A DNA stretch of 64,000 nt from Photobacterium halotolerans DSM 18316 (lineage in GTDB: Bacteria > Pseudomonadota > Gammaproteobacteria > Enterobacterales > Vibrionaceae): contig NZ_KE384320.1 of assembly GCF_000425165.1 (NCBI RefSeq), forward strand, positions 282,994 through 346,993, in the 5' to 3' direction. Numbering within the stretch: position 1 is the stretch's first letter; each line of letters starts with the position of its first letter. Below are positions 58,075-64,000 of this stretch, piece after piece. The notes under the pieces are model-generated. The model worked only from the letters and a program-made list of their open reading frames with translations. It had not been told where the DNA came from and made no database searches. Made by a program: the position numbers and the translations under genes.

Positions 58075-58618
58075 GCCAGGTCCCGCGCAGCCAGCGGACC
58101 TGATAAACCAGCCGCTCTTGCGCTTGCGGCAAGGAGCCCAGAGCCACGCACTCTTGTTCCTGCTCTTTGCTGGCCGATAACGGCTCTGCACCTGAGTTAC
58201 ACACCCTCACCACAGCAATGTGCTGAAGCCTGACTCTGGCCTTGCCGGCCACCCAGGCTTCGGCGCTTACCTGATAGCGGCCGTCCGCCAGAGGCGCAAT
58301 CTGCACCGCCATATGCCCGTCGCCTTGTGTTGACTGGCAAACGTCTGACCCGCTGTCAGAAAACGCCGGTGGATCAGTACTGACCGGCTGACGCTGATAA
58401 TGCTCAGCCAGCAGGCCAAGCCCGCAAGCCAGAGCGCCTTCTGCCAGCCAGAATGCCTGACGTGAAAACACGGTATTCTGAGCACGCTTGACCTGATAAA
58501 AGCTGGTGCTGTAGCTGGTCAGCACAAACACCATGGCCACAGACAGCGTCAGGCTGCTCATCAGTAAAGTGCTGATGCCTTGCTGGACCCTGACAGCGGC
58601 ACACTGAGATTTCATCAC
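58064..58618 (-). CDS. Type IV minor pilin, PilX-like
   Basis: Prepilin of 184 residues with leader MMKSQCAAVRVQQG and mature start ISTLLMSSLTLSVAMVFVLT. It lacks the Glu at +5, as PilX/GspK-type tip pilins do. The globular domain has several cysteines (ACGLGLL, SDVCQSTQ, RVCNSG, EQECVALG). It overlaps the PilW-like gene by 4 bp (ATGA) and the PilV-like gene by 11 bp. Confidence 0.8.
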   Translation of the reverse strand: MMKSQCAAVRVQQGISTLLMSSLTLSVAMVFVLTSYSTSFYQVKRAQNTVFSRQAFWLAEGALACGLGLLAEHYQRQPVSTDPPAFSDSGSDVCQSTQGDGHMAVQIAPLADGRYQVSAEAWVAGKARVRLQHIAVVRVCNSGAEPLSASKEQEQECVALGSLPQAQERLVYQVRWLRGTWHDV

Positions 58619-59205
58619 GGATTCCTGACCCTCAGCGCCATCGTTTCATCAAGCTGCGCTGAGCCGTCCAGCGATGAGACAGAAAGACGGACAGACAACT
58701 GCTGGCCCGGGACGCCTTCAGCCTGGTAAGTGTCAGACTGAATCTGCCAGCCGGTCACTGTCATCCAGCGCGAGTCCAGCAGTGCCTGTCCACCCTGACA
58801 TGCCTGCTCCGGGCTAGAAAAAGTGTCGTGCGACGAACGTACTCTCAACTCACCGTCCTGCCGGTAATAGGCCTTTACCACAGCGCGGCCAGCCAGTTCG
58901 TAACGCATCACCAGACAATGTCCGGCCGTAACATGTATTGTGTGCGTCGCCCCCGGCAATAAAAGCGGCATCCCCGGCTCTGCTGTCTGAAAACCGGCCC
59001 GACGTACATCCCCCGACAACATGCGCCACGCATCCTGCACGTCCTGAGCCAGGATCAGCTGCAGCGAACGGCTCAGTGCCGCCTGTTTTCCGGCCATCAG
59101 CAAATGCACCAGCAAGGACAGCACCATCAGGCTCAAGGCTGTCGCGACCGTCAGCTCTACCAGGCTGAAGCCGCCCTGCCTGCTGAGGGTTTCAGCACCG
59201 GGCAT
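58615..59205 (-). CDS. Type IV minor pilin, PilW-like
   Basis: Prepilin of 196 residues. Leader MPGAETLSRQGG is cut before FSLVELTVATALSLMVLS (G12/F13, Glu at +5), followed by LILAQDVQDAWRMLSGDVRRAGF, typical of PilW-like minor pilins. It overlaps the upstream FimT-like gene by 14 bp and the downstream PilX-like gene by 4 bp. Confidence 0.82.
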   Translation of the reverse strand: MPGAETLSRQGGFSLVELTVATALSLMVLSLLVHLLMAGKQAALSRSLQLILAQDVQDAWRMLSGDVRRAGFQTAEPGMPLLLPGATHTIHVTAGHCLVMRYELAGRAVVKAYYRQDGELRVRSSHDTFSSPEQACQGGQALLDSRWMTVTGWQIQSDTYQAEGVPGQQLSVRLSVSSLDGSAQLDETMALRVRNP

Positions 59206-59734
59206 AACCGGCCTCCCCGCTCAGAGTGCAGACATAGACTCTGCCGGTGACATTGCTGAAAGTGATCCTGACCTGCGGCTTGTCATCCCGGCCGACAAAA
59301 AAGCTGCCTGCGGCGTGGGGGCGTCCTGTCAGACTGTCCACTGTCAGAACATCACTGGCAAAGCTGCGCGACAGCGTCAGGTGCGGAAAATCTGCAGCGG
59401 ACAGCGGTTTTATTACCGGCTCGCCATCTGCCAGCCTGGCAAGGATTGTCCAGTCATCCGTTACGGGCTGCGACGTCACGGCATGGTGCGGAACGGTCTC
59501 TAAACCCATCGACACCTCTTCGCCGCGCATCACAGCTTCCGATTTGGCCTGGACCAGCAACCATTCCAGCTCACTGACCAGACGGTGCAGACGCTGAGTG
59601 GCAAAGACCTCCGAAAAGGAAGGCGCGGCCACGGTGGCGATCAGCATAATGACAGACAACACCACTATGGCTTCAATCAGCGTCATCCCTCTGACGCTCG
59701 CAACACAATGTAACCGCGTTTGCCTGAATGGCAT
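59192..59734 (-). CDS. Type IV minor pilin, FimT/GspH-like
   Basis: Prepilin of 180 residues from MPFRQTRLHCVASVRG, cut before MTLIEAIVVLSVIMLIATVAAPSF (G16/M17, Glu at +5). The conserved WLLVQAKSEAVMRGEEVSMG region is the FimT/GspH block. The frame extends 69 codons upstream, but the pilin leader fixes the start. It is the first gene of the minor pilin operon and diverges from the PilE-like gene. Confidence 0.83.
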   Translation of the reverse strand: MPFRQTRLHCVASVRGMTLIEAIVVLSVIMLIATVAAPSFSEVFATQRLHRLVSELEWLLVQAKSEAVMRGEEVSMGLETVPHHAVTSQPVTDDWTILARLADGEPVIKPLSAADFPHLTLSRSFASDVLTVDSLTGRPHAAGSFFVGRDDKPQVRITFSNVTGRVYVCTLSGEAGYARC

Positions 59735-59870
59735 GTTTTCTGTCGCTGACTCCCAACTTCGCACCTGACCTGCTCCCGAACCTTTTTCACCGCGCAATAG
59801 GATGGCAAAACAACAGCAAGATGCAGTTGCGGAATAGCGACTTAGTGACATGAATCGAAAGGAAAAAAAG

Positions 59871-60251
59871 ATGAGGAAATCAAGAAGCCAGCAGGGAGTG
59901 ACACTGATCGAACTGCTGATTGTCGTTACCATAGCCGGCATACTGGCGATGTCAGCCCTGCCGGCCTATCAGGCACACCAGCAAAAAGCCTATCTGCGTC
60001 AGGCCCAGGCCGATCTCATCATGCTGCAGCTCGCCATTGAACAGCAGCGCTCTCAGGGCCAGGCATATCCGGCGCAGTTGTCCGCCGCGCTCTGCCCTGC
60101 CTGCCGCTATGACAACCCCTTCTATTCTTACCGGATTGCACTGGAGAGTGGCACATACAGGCTGTGGGCCGAAAGCAAAGATGGCGAGCAGGAATGCGGC
60201 TCTATTGCGCTGTTACACAATGGCACCACTGTCCCGCCTGAATGCTGGTAA
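59871..60251 (+). CDS. Type IV pilin, PilE-like minor pilin
   Basis: Prepilin with leader MRKSRSQQG and mature VTLIELLIVVTIAGILAMSALPAYQAH (Glu at +5). The start at the second Met (59871) is favoured by AGGA 7 bp upstream over the Met seven codons earlier; 126 residues. Four cysteines are spread over the globular part (CPAC, QECGS, PECW). It matches the position of VC0857 in V. cholerae, between dnaJ and the divergent fimT-like gene. Confidence 0.85.
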   Translation: MRKSRSQQGVTLIELLIVVTIAGILAMSALPAYQAHQQKAYLRQAQADLIMLQLAIEQQRSQGQAYPAQLSAALCPACRYDNPFYSYRIALESGTYRLWAESKDGEQECGSIALLHNGTTVPPECW

Positions 60252-60285
60252 AGCAGCTGGCGCCAACAGGCACCAGCAGAAACGA

Positions 60286-60312
60286 CAAAGGCCAGCATTA
60301 TGCTGGCCTTTG
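60286..60312. terminator. Bidirectional hairpin between the pilin gene and dnaJ
   Basis: A 12-bp perfect stem (CAAAGGCCAGCA / TGCTGGCCTTTG) with loop TTA stands between two convergent stops. The T-rich part lies in the stem base. Confidence 0.75.
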
Positions 60313-60330
60313 ATATAAGTGACTCAGAGG

Positions 60331-61476
60331 TTAACCGGTCAGATCATCAAAGAACTTTTTCACGCCGTCGAAGAAACCTTCCGAGCGCGGCTTGTGCTTT
60401 TTGGCATCAGAGCCTGCCAGCGTGTTCTCAAATTCCTGCAGCAGTTCTTTCTGGCGCGTGCTCAGGTTCACCGGTGTTTCAACCACCAGCTTGCAGATCA
60501 GATCGCCAACCGCACCGCCACGGACAGACTTCACGCCTTTACCGCGCATACGGAACATACGTCCGGTCTGGGTTTCCGTCGGTACTTTCAGGCTGACACG
60601 ACCATCGAGTGTCGGGACTTCCACTTCACCGCCCAGTGCCGCCATGGTAAAGCTGACCGGTACTTCACAGTACAGGTTGTTACCGTCACGCTCAAAAATA
60701 GCGTGTTTCTGTACGTGCACCTGAACGTAGAGATCCCCGGCTGGCGCACCGAATTCTCCGGCTTCACCTTCACCGGTCAGGCGAATACGATCGCCCGTAT
60801 CCACACCGGCAGGAATCTTCACCGACAAGGTTTTGGTTTCCTGAACCCGGCCCTGGCCATGACACTTACCGCAAGGATCAGAGATGATCTTGCCGCGGCC
60901 ATGACAGTGAGGACAGGTTTGCTGTACCGCGAAGAAGCCCTGACGCATCTGCACCTGGCCGGCACCGTGACACGTTCCGCAGGTCGTTGGCGAGGAACCT
61001 TTCTTCGCCCCTGACCCTTCACAGGTATCACAGTTTACCAGGGTGGGAACGCGAATTTCCTTGCTGCAGCCGCGTACCGCTTCCTCCAGGGTCAGCTCCA
61101 TGTTGTAGCGTAAGTCGGCGCCGCGCTGAGCACGGTGCTGACCACCACCACGACGGCCACCGCCACCAAAGATATCGCCGAACACATCGCCAAAGATGTC
61201 GCTGAAATCAGCGCCGCCGCCAAAGCCGCCGCCACCGCCCATACCGCCTTGTTCAAAGGCTGCATGGCCATACTGGTCGTAGGCCGCTTTCTTCTGAGGA
61301 TCGGTCAGAATTTCATAAGCGGTTTTCACTTCTTTGAACTTGTCCGCCGCCGTGTCGTCGCCCGGATTACGGTCCGGGTGGTACTTCATCGCCAGACGTT
61401 TGTAGGCCTTTTTGATGTCACGCTCATTGGCGTCACGGCCTACGCCTAACACTTCGTAAAAATCACGTTTTGACAT
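60331..61476 (-). CDS. dnaJ: Chaperone protein DnaJ
   Basis: Co-chaperone of DnaK. In 381 residues are the J-domain with [12 protein letters not shown], a Gly/Phe-rich region ([21 protein letters not shown]), four CxxCxGxG zinc motifs ([32 protein letters not shown]) and the C-terminal substrate domain. It is 86 bp after dnaK. Confidence 0.97.
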   Translation of the reverse strand: MSKRDFYEVLGVGRDANERDIKKAYKRLAMKYHPDRNPGDDTAADKFKEVKTAYEILTDPQKKAAYDQYGHAAFEQGGMGGGGGFGGGADFSDIFGDVFGDIFGGGGRRGGGQHRAQRGADLRYNMELTLEEAVRGCSKEIRVPTLVNCDTCEGSGAKKGSSPTTCGTCHGAGQVQMRQGFFAVQQTCPHCHGRGKIISDPCGKCHGQGRVQETKTLSVKIPAGVDTGDRIRLTGEGEAGEFGAPAGDLYVQVHVQKHAIFERDGNNLYCEVPVSFTMAALGGEVEVPTLDGRVSLKVPTETQTGRMFRMRGKGVKSVRGGAVGDLICKLVVETPVNLSTRQKELLQEFENTLAGSDAKKHKPRSEGFFDGVKKFFDDLTG

Positions 61477-61504
61477 AGTTAAACTGTCACCTGCTTATAC
61501 AGCT

Positions 61505-61534
61505 ACGGGCGTAAGAGTATCCCCAAACGCCCGT
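61505..61534 (-). other. Hairpin between dnaK and dnaJ
   Basis: A 7-bp stem (ACGGGCG / CGCCCGT) with a 16-nt loop in the 86-bp gap, no T-run. It may set the DnaK:DnaJ ratio by partial stopping or mRNA protection. Confidence 0.35.
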
Positions 61535-61562
61535 GCCCAAATAAGATTATGAGATCACACTC

Positions 61563-63476
61563 TTATTTTTTATCGTCTTTTACTTCTTCGAACTCGGCGT
61601 CTACAACATCGTCGTCTTTCGACTGAGTCTGCTCACCGCTGTCCGCTTGCTGGGCCTGAGCTTGCTGCTGGGCAATTTCCATCAGCTTCTGAGAAGCCGC
61701 GATCAGTGCCTGTACTTTGGCATCAATCGCTTCTTTATCTTCGCCTTTACGTGCTGCTTCCAATTCAGACACCGCGGCTTCGATCTTCTCTTTCTCATCG
61801 GCAGGCAGTGCGTCGCCCGCTTCTTCGATTTGCTTACGGGTACCGTGTACCAGCTGGTCAGCCTGGTTACGGGCAGAGACTAACTCTTCGAACTTCTTGT
61901 CCGCTTCTTTGTTAGCTTCTGCTTCCTGAACCATTTTCTCGATTTCGTCGTCGCTCAGACCGCCAGATGCCTGGATAGTGATCTTCTGCTCTTTACCTGT
62001 GCTCTTGTCTTTCGCAGACACGTGCAGGATACCGTCAGCATCCAGGTCAAAGATAACTTCAATCTGAGGCATACCGCGAGGTGCTGCCTGAATACCTTCC
62101 AGGTTGAACTGACCCAGGGACTTGTTAAAGTTCGCCTGCTTACGCTCACCCTGCAGAACATGGATGGTTACCGCGTTCTGGTTGTCTTCTGCTGTCGAGA
62201 ACACTTGCTCCGCTTTGGTCGGAATCGTGGTGTTCTTCTCGATCAGCTTGGTCATCACACCGCCCATGGTTTCGATACCCAGAGACAGCGGGGTCACGTC
62301 CAGCAGCAGAACGTCTTTAACTTCACCGGCCAGTACACCACCCTGAACCGCAGCACCTACGGCAACGGCTTCGTCCGGGTTGACGTCTTTACGTGCTTCT
62401 TTGCCGAAGAACTCTGCCACTTTGGCCTGAACCATAGGCATACGCGTCTGACCACCCACCAGGATAACGTCAGTGATTTCGCCTACAGACAGGTCGGCGT
62501 CAGCCAGTGCCACTTTCATTGGCTCCAGAGAACGCTGTACCAGATCTTCAACCAGTGACTCCAGCTTGGCACGGGTCACTTTGATGTTCATGTGCTTAGG
62601 ACCTGTCGCATCTGCAGTGATGTACGGCAGGTTCACGTCAGTCTGCTGAGCAGAAGACAGCTCAATTTTCGCTTTTTCTGCCGCTTCTTTCAGACGCTGC
62701 ATCGCCAGTGGATCTTTACGCAGATCGATGGCCTGATCTTTCTTGAATTCGTCAACCAGGTAGTTGATCAGACGGTTATCAAAGTCTTCACCACCCAGGT
62801 GTGTGTCACCGTTGGTTGCCAGTACTTCAAACGTCTTCTCGCCTTCAACTTCATCAATCTCGATGATAGAGATATCAAAAGTACCACCACCCAGGTCGTA
62901 TACCGCGATAGTGCGGTCACCGCCTTGCTTGTCCAGGCCATAAGCCAGAGCAGCAGCAGTCGGTTCGTTGATGATACGCTTCACTTCCAGACCCGCGATG
63001 CGGCCGGCATCTTTGGTAGCCTGACGCTGAGCATCGTTGAAGTAAGCAGGAACAGTGATTACTGCACCTGTCACTTTCTCGCCCAGGTAGTCTTCAGCGG
63101 TTTTCTTCATTTTCTTCAGCACTTCTGCTGAAACCTGAGGCGCGGCCATTTTCTGACCTTTCGCTTCCACCCAAGCATCACCGTTGTCTGCTTTCACAAT
63201 TTTGAAAGGCATGATTTCGATGTCGCGCTGTACTTCTTCGTCTTCGAAGCGGCGACCGATCAGACGCTTGATTGCATACAGGGTATTTTCTGGGTTTGTC
63301 ACCGCCTGACGTTTCGCAGGCTGACCGACCAGTGTTTCGCCATCTTGTGTATAAGCGATGATAGAAGGCGTAGTGCGATCACCCTCTGCGTTCTCAATAA
63401 CGCGTGGCTTATCACCATCCAGTACAGCTACACATGAGTTGGTTGTACCCAAGTCAATACCAATGATTTTACCCAT
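61563..63476 (-). CDS. dnaK: Chaperone protein DnaK (Hsp70)
   Basis: Main cytosolic Hsp70. The 637-residue protein has [70 protein letters not shown] and the acidic tail ending [13 protein letters not shown]. It has its own sigma-32 type promoter just upstream, separate from grpE. Confidence 0.98.
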   Translation of the reverse strand: MGKIIGIDLGTTNSCVAVLDGDKPRVIENAEGDRTTPSIIAYTQDGETLVGQPAKRQAVTNPENTLYAIKRLIGRRFEDEEVQRDIEIMPFKIVKADNGDAWVEAKGQKMAAPQVSAEVLKKMKKTAEDYLGEKVTGAVITVPAYFNDAQRQATKDAGRIAGLEVKRIINEPTAAALAYGLDKQGGDRTIAVYDLGGGTFDISIIEIDEVEGEKTFEVLATNGDTHLGGEDFDNRLINYLVDEFKKDQAIDLRKDPLAMQRLKEAAEKAKIELSSAQQTDVNLPYITADATGPKHMNIKVTRAKLESLVEDLVQRSLEPMKVALADADLSVGEITDVILVGGQTRMPMVQAKVAEFFGKEARKDVNPDEAVAVGAAVQGGVLAGEVKDVLLLDVTPLSLGIETMGGVMTKLIEKNTTIPTKAEQVFSTAEDNQNAVTIHVLQGERKQANFNKSLGQFNLEGIQAAPRGMPQIEVIFDLDADGILHVSAKDKSTGKEQKITIQASGGLSDDEIEKMVQEAEANKEADKKFEELVSARNQADQLVHGTRKQIEEAGDALPADEKEKIEAAVSELEAARKGEDKEAIDAKVQALIAASQKLMEIAQQQAQAQQADSGEQTQSKDDDVVDAEFEEVKDDKK

Positions 63477-63584
63477 CTGGCTTTCTCCGAAATTCGTTGG
63501 TTTACTGGCTTCGTTCTGCGTAATGCAGAATCGAGCATGGGGGCCAAGGCCCTCAATTAATTCAATTACGCTATCGTATGACTA

Positions 63585-63617
63585 CTAAATAAGGCCATCA
63601 GAGACCTTTTCAAGGGG
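63585..63617 (-). promoter_or_regulatory. Sigma-32 heat-shock promoter of dnaK
   Basis: On the minus strand CCCCTTGAAA (63608-63617), a 13-bp spacer and CCTTATTTAG (63585-63594) fit the heat-shock promoter pattern (TTGAAA ... CCCCATNTA-like). It stands about 110 bp before the dnaK start. Confidence 0.75.
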
Positions 63618-63639
63618 CAGGTCGAAAAAAAATGTAAAA

Positions 63640-63664
63640 AATAAAAACCCACCAGAGTGGGCTT
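63640..63664 (-). terminator. Terminator of grpE
   Basis: On the minus strand a stem AAGCCCAC / GTGGGTTT (one G-T pair) with loop TCTG is followed by TTTTTATTTTTT. It stops grpE transcription before the dnaK promoter. Confidence 0.8.
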
Positions 63665-63692
63665 TCATCACTCGGCCTGCCCGTCAGGCACA

Positions 63693-64000
63693 TCAGGCCT
63701 GAGTGTCGACATTGCTGCCTGGTGCCGCCTTAGCGACCATCACCATAGCCGGACGAACCACACGGCCGTTCAGCTCATACCCTTTCTGCAGCACCATCAT
63801 GACGGTGTTAGGCGCATGCTCTGCGCTTTCCTGCATCGACATCGCCTGGTGGAATTCCGGGTTGAACGCTTCACCCATAGGGTTGATGGCTTTCAGACCG
63901 AATTTCTCTACCGTGTCCGTCATGGTTTTCAGGGTCAGCTCAACGCCTTCCAGCATTGGCTTTAATGTCTCGTCGGTTTTATCAGCCAGTTCCAGCGCAC
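63693..64000 (-). CDS. grpE: Nucleotide exchange factor GrpE, C-terminal part (cut by window edge)
   Basis: Releases ADP from DnaK. About 101 C-terminal residues are inside the window; the gene continues past its right end. The readable part includes [58 protein letters not shown], the beta-wing of GrpE. It is followed by its own terminator. Confidence 0.95.
   Translation of the reverse strand, partial: ALELADKTDETLKPMLEGVELTLKTMTDTVEKFGLKAINPMGEAFNPEFHQAMSMQESAEHAPNTVMMVLQKGYELNGRVVRPAMVMVAKAAPGSNVDTQA

Noticed and set aside
59735-59870. Possible CRP-S (competence) site between the divergent pilin genes.
   Set aside because: Single TCGCA and TGCGG words occur but no TGCGA-N6-TCGCA pair.

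Overview
The window is an ordinary-looking stretch of a gammaproteobacterial chromosome, about 50% G+C. Gene content, gene order and protein wording point to Vibrionaceae. Examples are the phoB-phoR-pstS / ppx-ppk1 / pstC-pstA-pstB-phoU layout, the dnaK-dnaJ-minor pilin block, and secreted trypsins with GlyGly-CTERM tails. The G+C level and an OxyR2-like regulator would suit a Photobacterium/Grimontia/Vibrio-type species, but the genus is inference. No rRNA, tRNA, CRISPR array, prophage, insertion sequence or integron was seen.

Layout. (1) 1-4700, minus strand: hisS (cut by the window edge), ispG, rodZ, pilW and rlmN, the usual isoprenoid/cell-shape/type IV pilus/rRNA-methylation run. (2) 4890-8061: ndk and two tandem, diverged peptidase B (M17) genes, each followed by its own hairpin. 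(3) 8420-14140: a complete iron-sulfur assembly operon iscR-iscS-iscU-iscA-hscB-hscA-fdx-iscX, driven from a promoter with two abutting IscR type-1 sites; trmJ lies upstream and suhB diverges from it. (4) 16000-25130: secF-secD-yajC-tgt-queA, then two tandem secreted trypsin-like proteases with GlyGly-CTERM tails, then acpH. (5) 25347-28432: the glyoxylate-shunt genes aceB and aceA, preceded by a 615-bp AT-rich upstream region. (6) 29048-31613: an OxyR2-like regulator divergent from a 2-Cys peroxiredoxin, then cutC.

(7) 31743-45844 is a phosphate/polyphosphate island: ppk2, phoU, pstB, long pstA and pstC, a GcvR-type ACT-domain gene, ppk1-ppx, a separate pstS, phoR and phoB. Good Pho boxes stand in front of pstC and phoB, so PhoB should induce both uptake and its own sensor system, while two kinases of different families (PPK1 and PPK2) and an exopolyphosphatase handle the stored phosphate. 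(8) 45907-52090: the sbcD-sbcC nuclease and rdgC, beside phoBR as in Escherichia coli. (9) 52140-57250: a REP-like palindrome, an NfeD/SPFH (band 7) pair, trhP, an unannotated 57-residue membrane-anchored small protein gene, yfhL and mepA. (10) 57600-60250: five type IV minor pilin genes (pilV-, pilX-, pilW- and fimT-like in one overlapping run, with a pilE-like gene divergent). (11) 60331-64000: dnaJ, dnaK with a sigma-32 type promoter, and the 3' part of grpE.

Most of the window is core genome. The least explained items are the 57-residue small protein, the tandem peptidase B pair, the tandem rhombosortase-type protease pair, the three TGTACAGC repeats before mepA, and the short tandem repeats after the peroxiredoxin gene.
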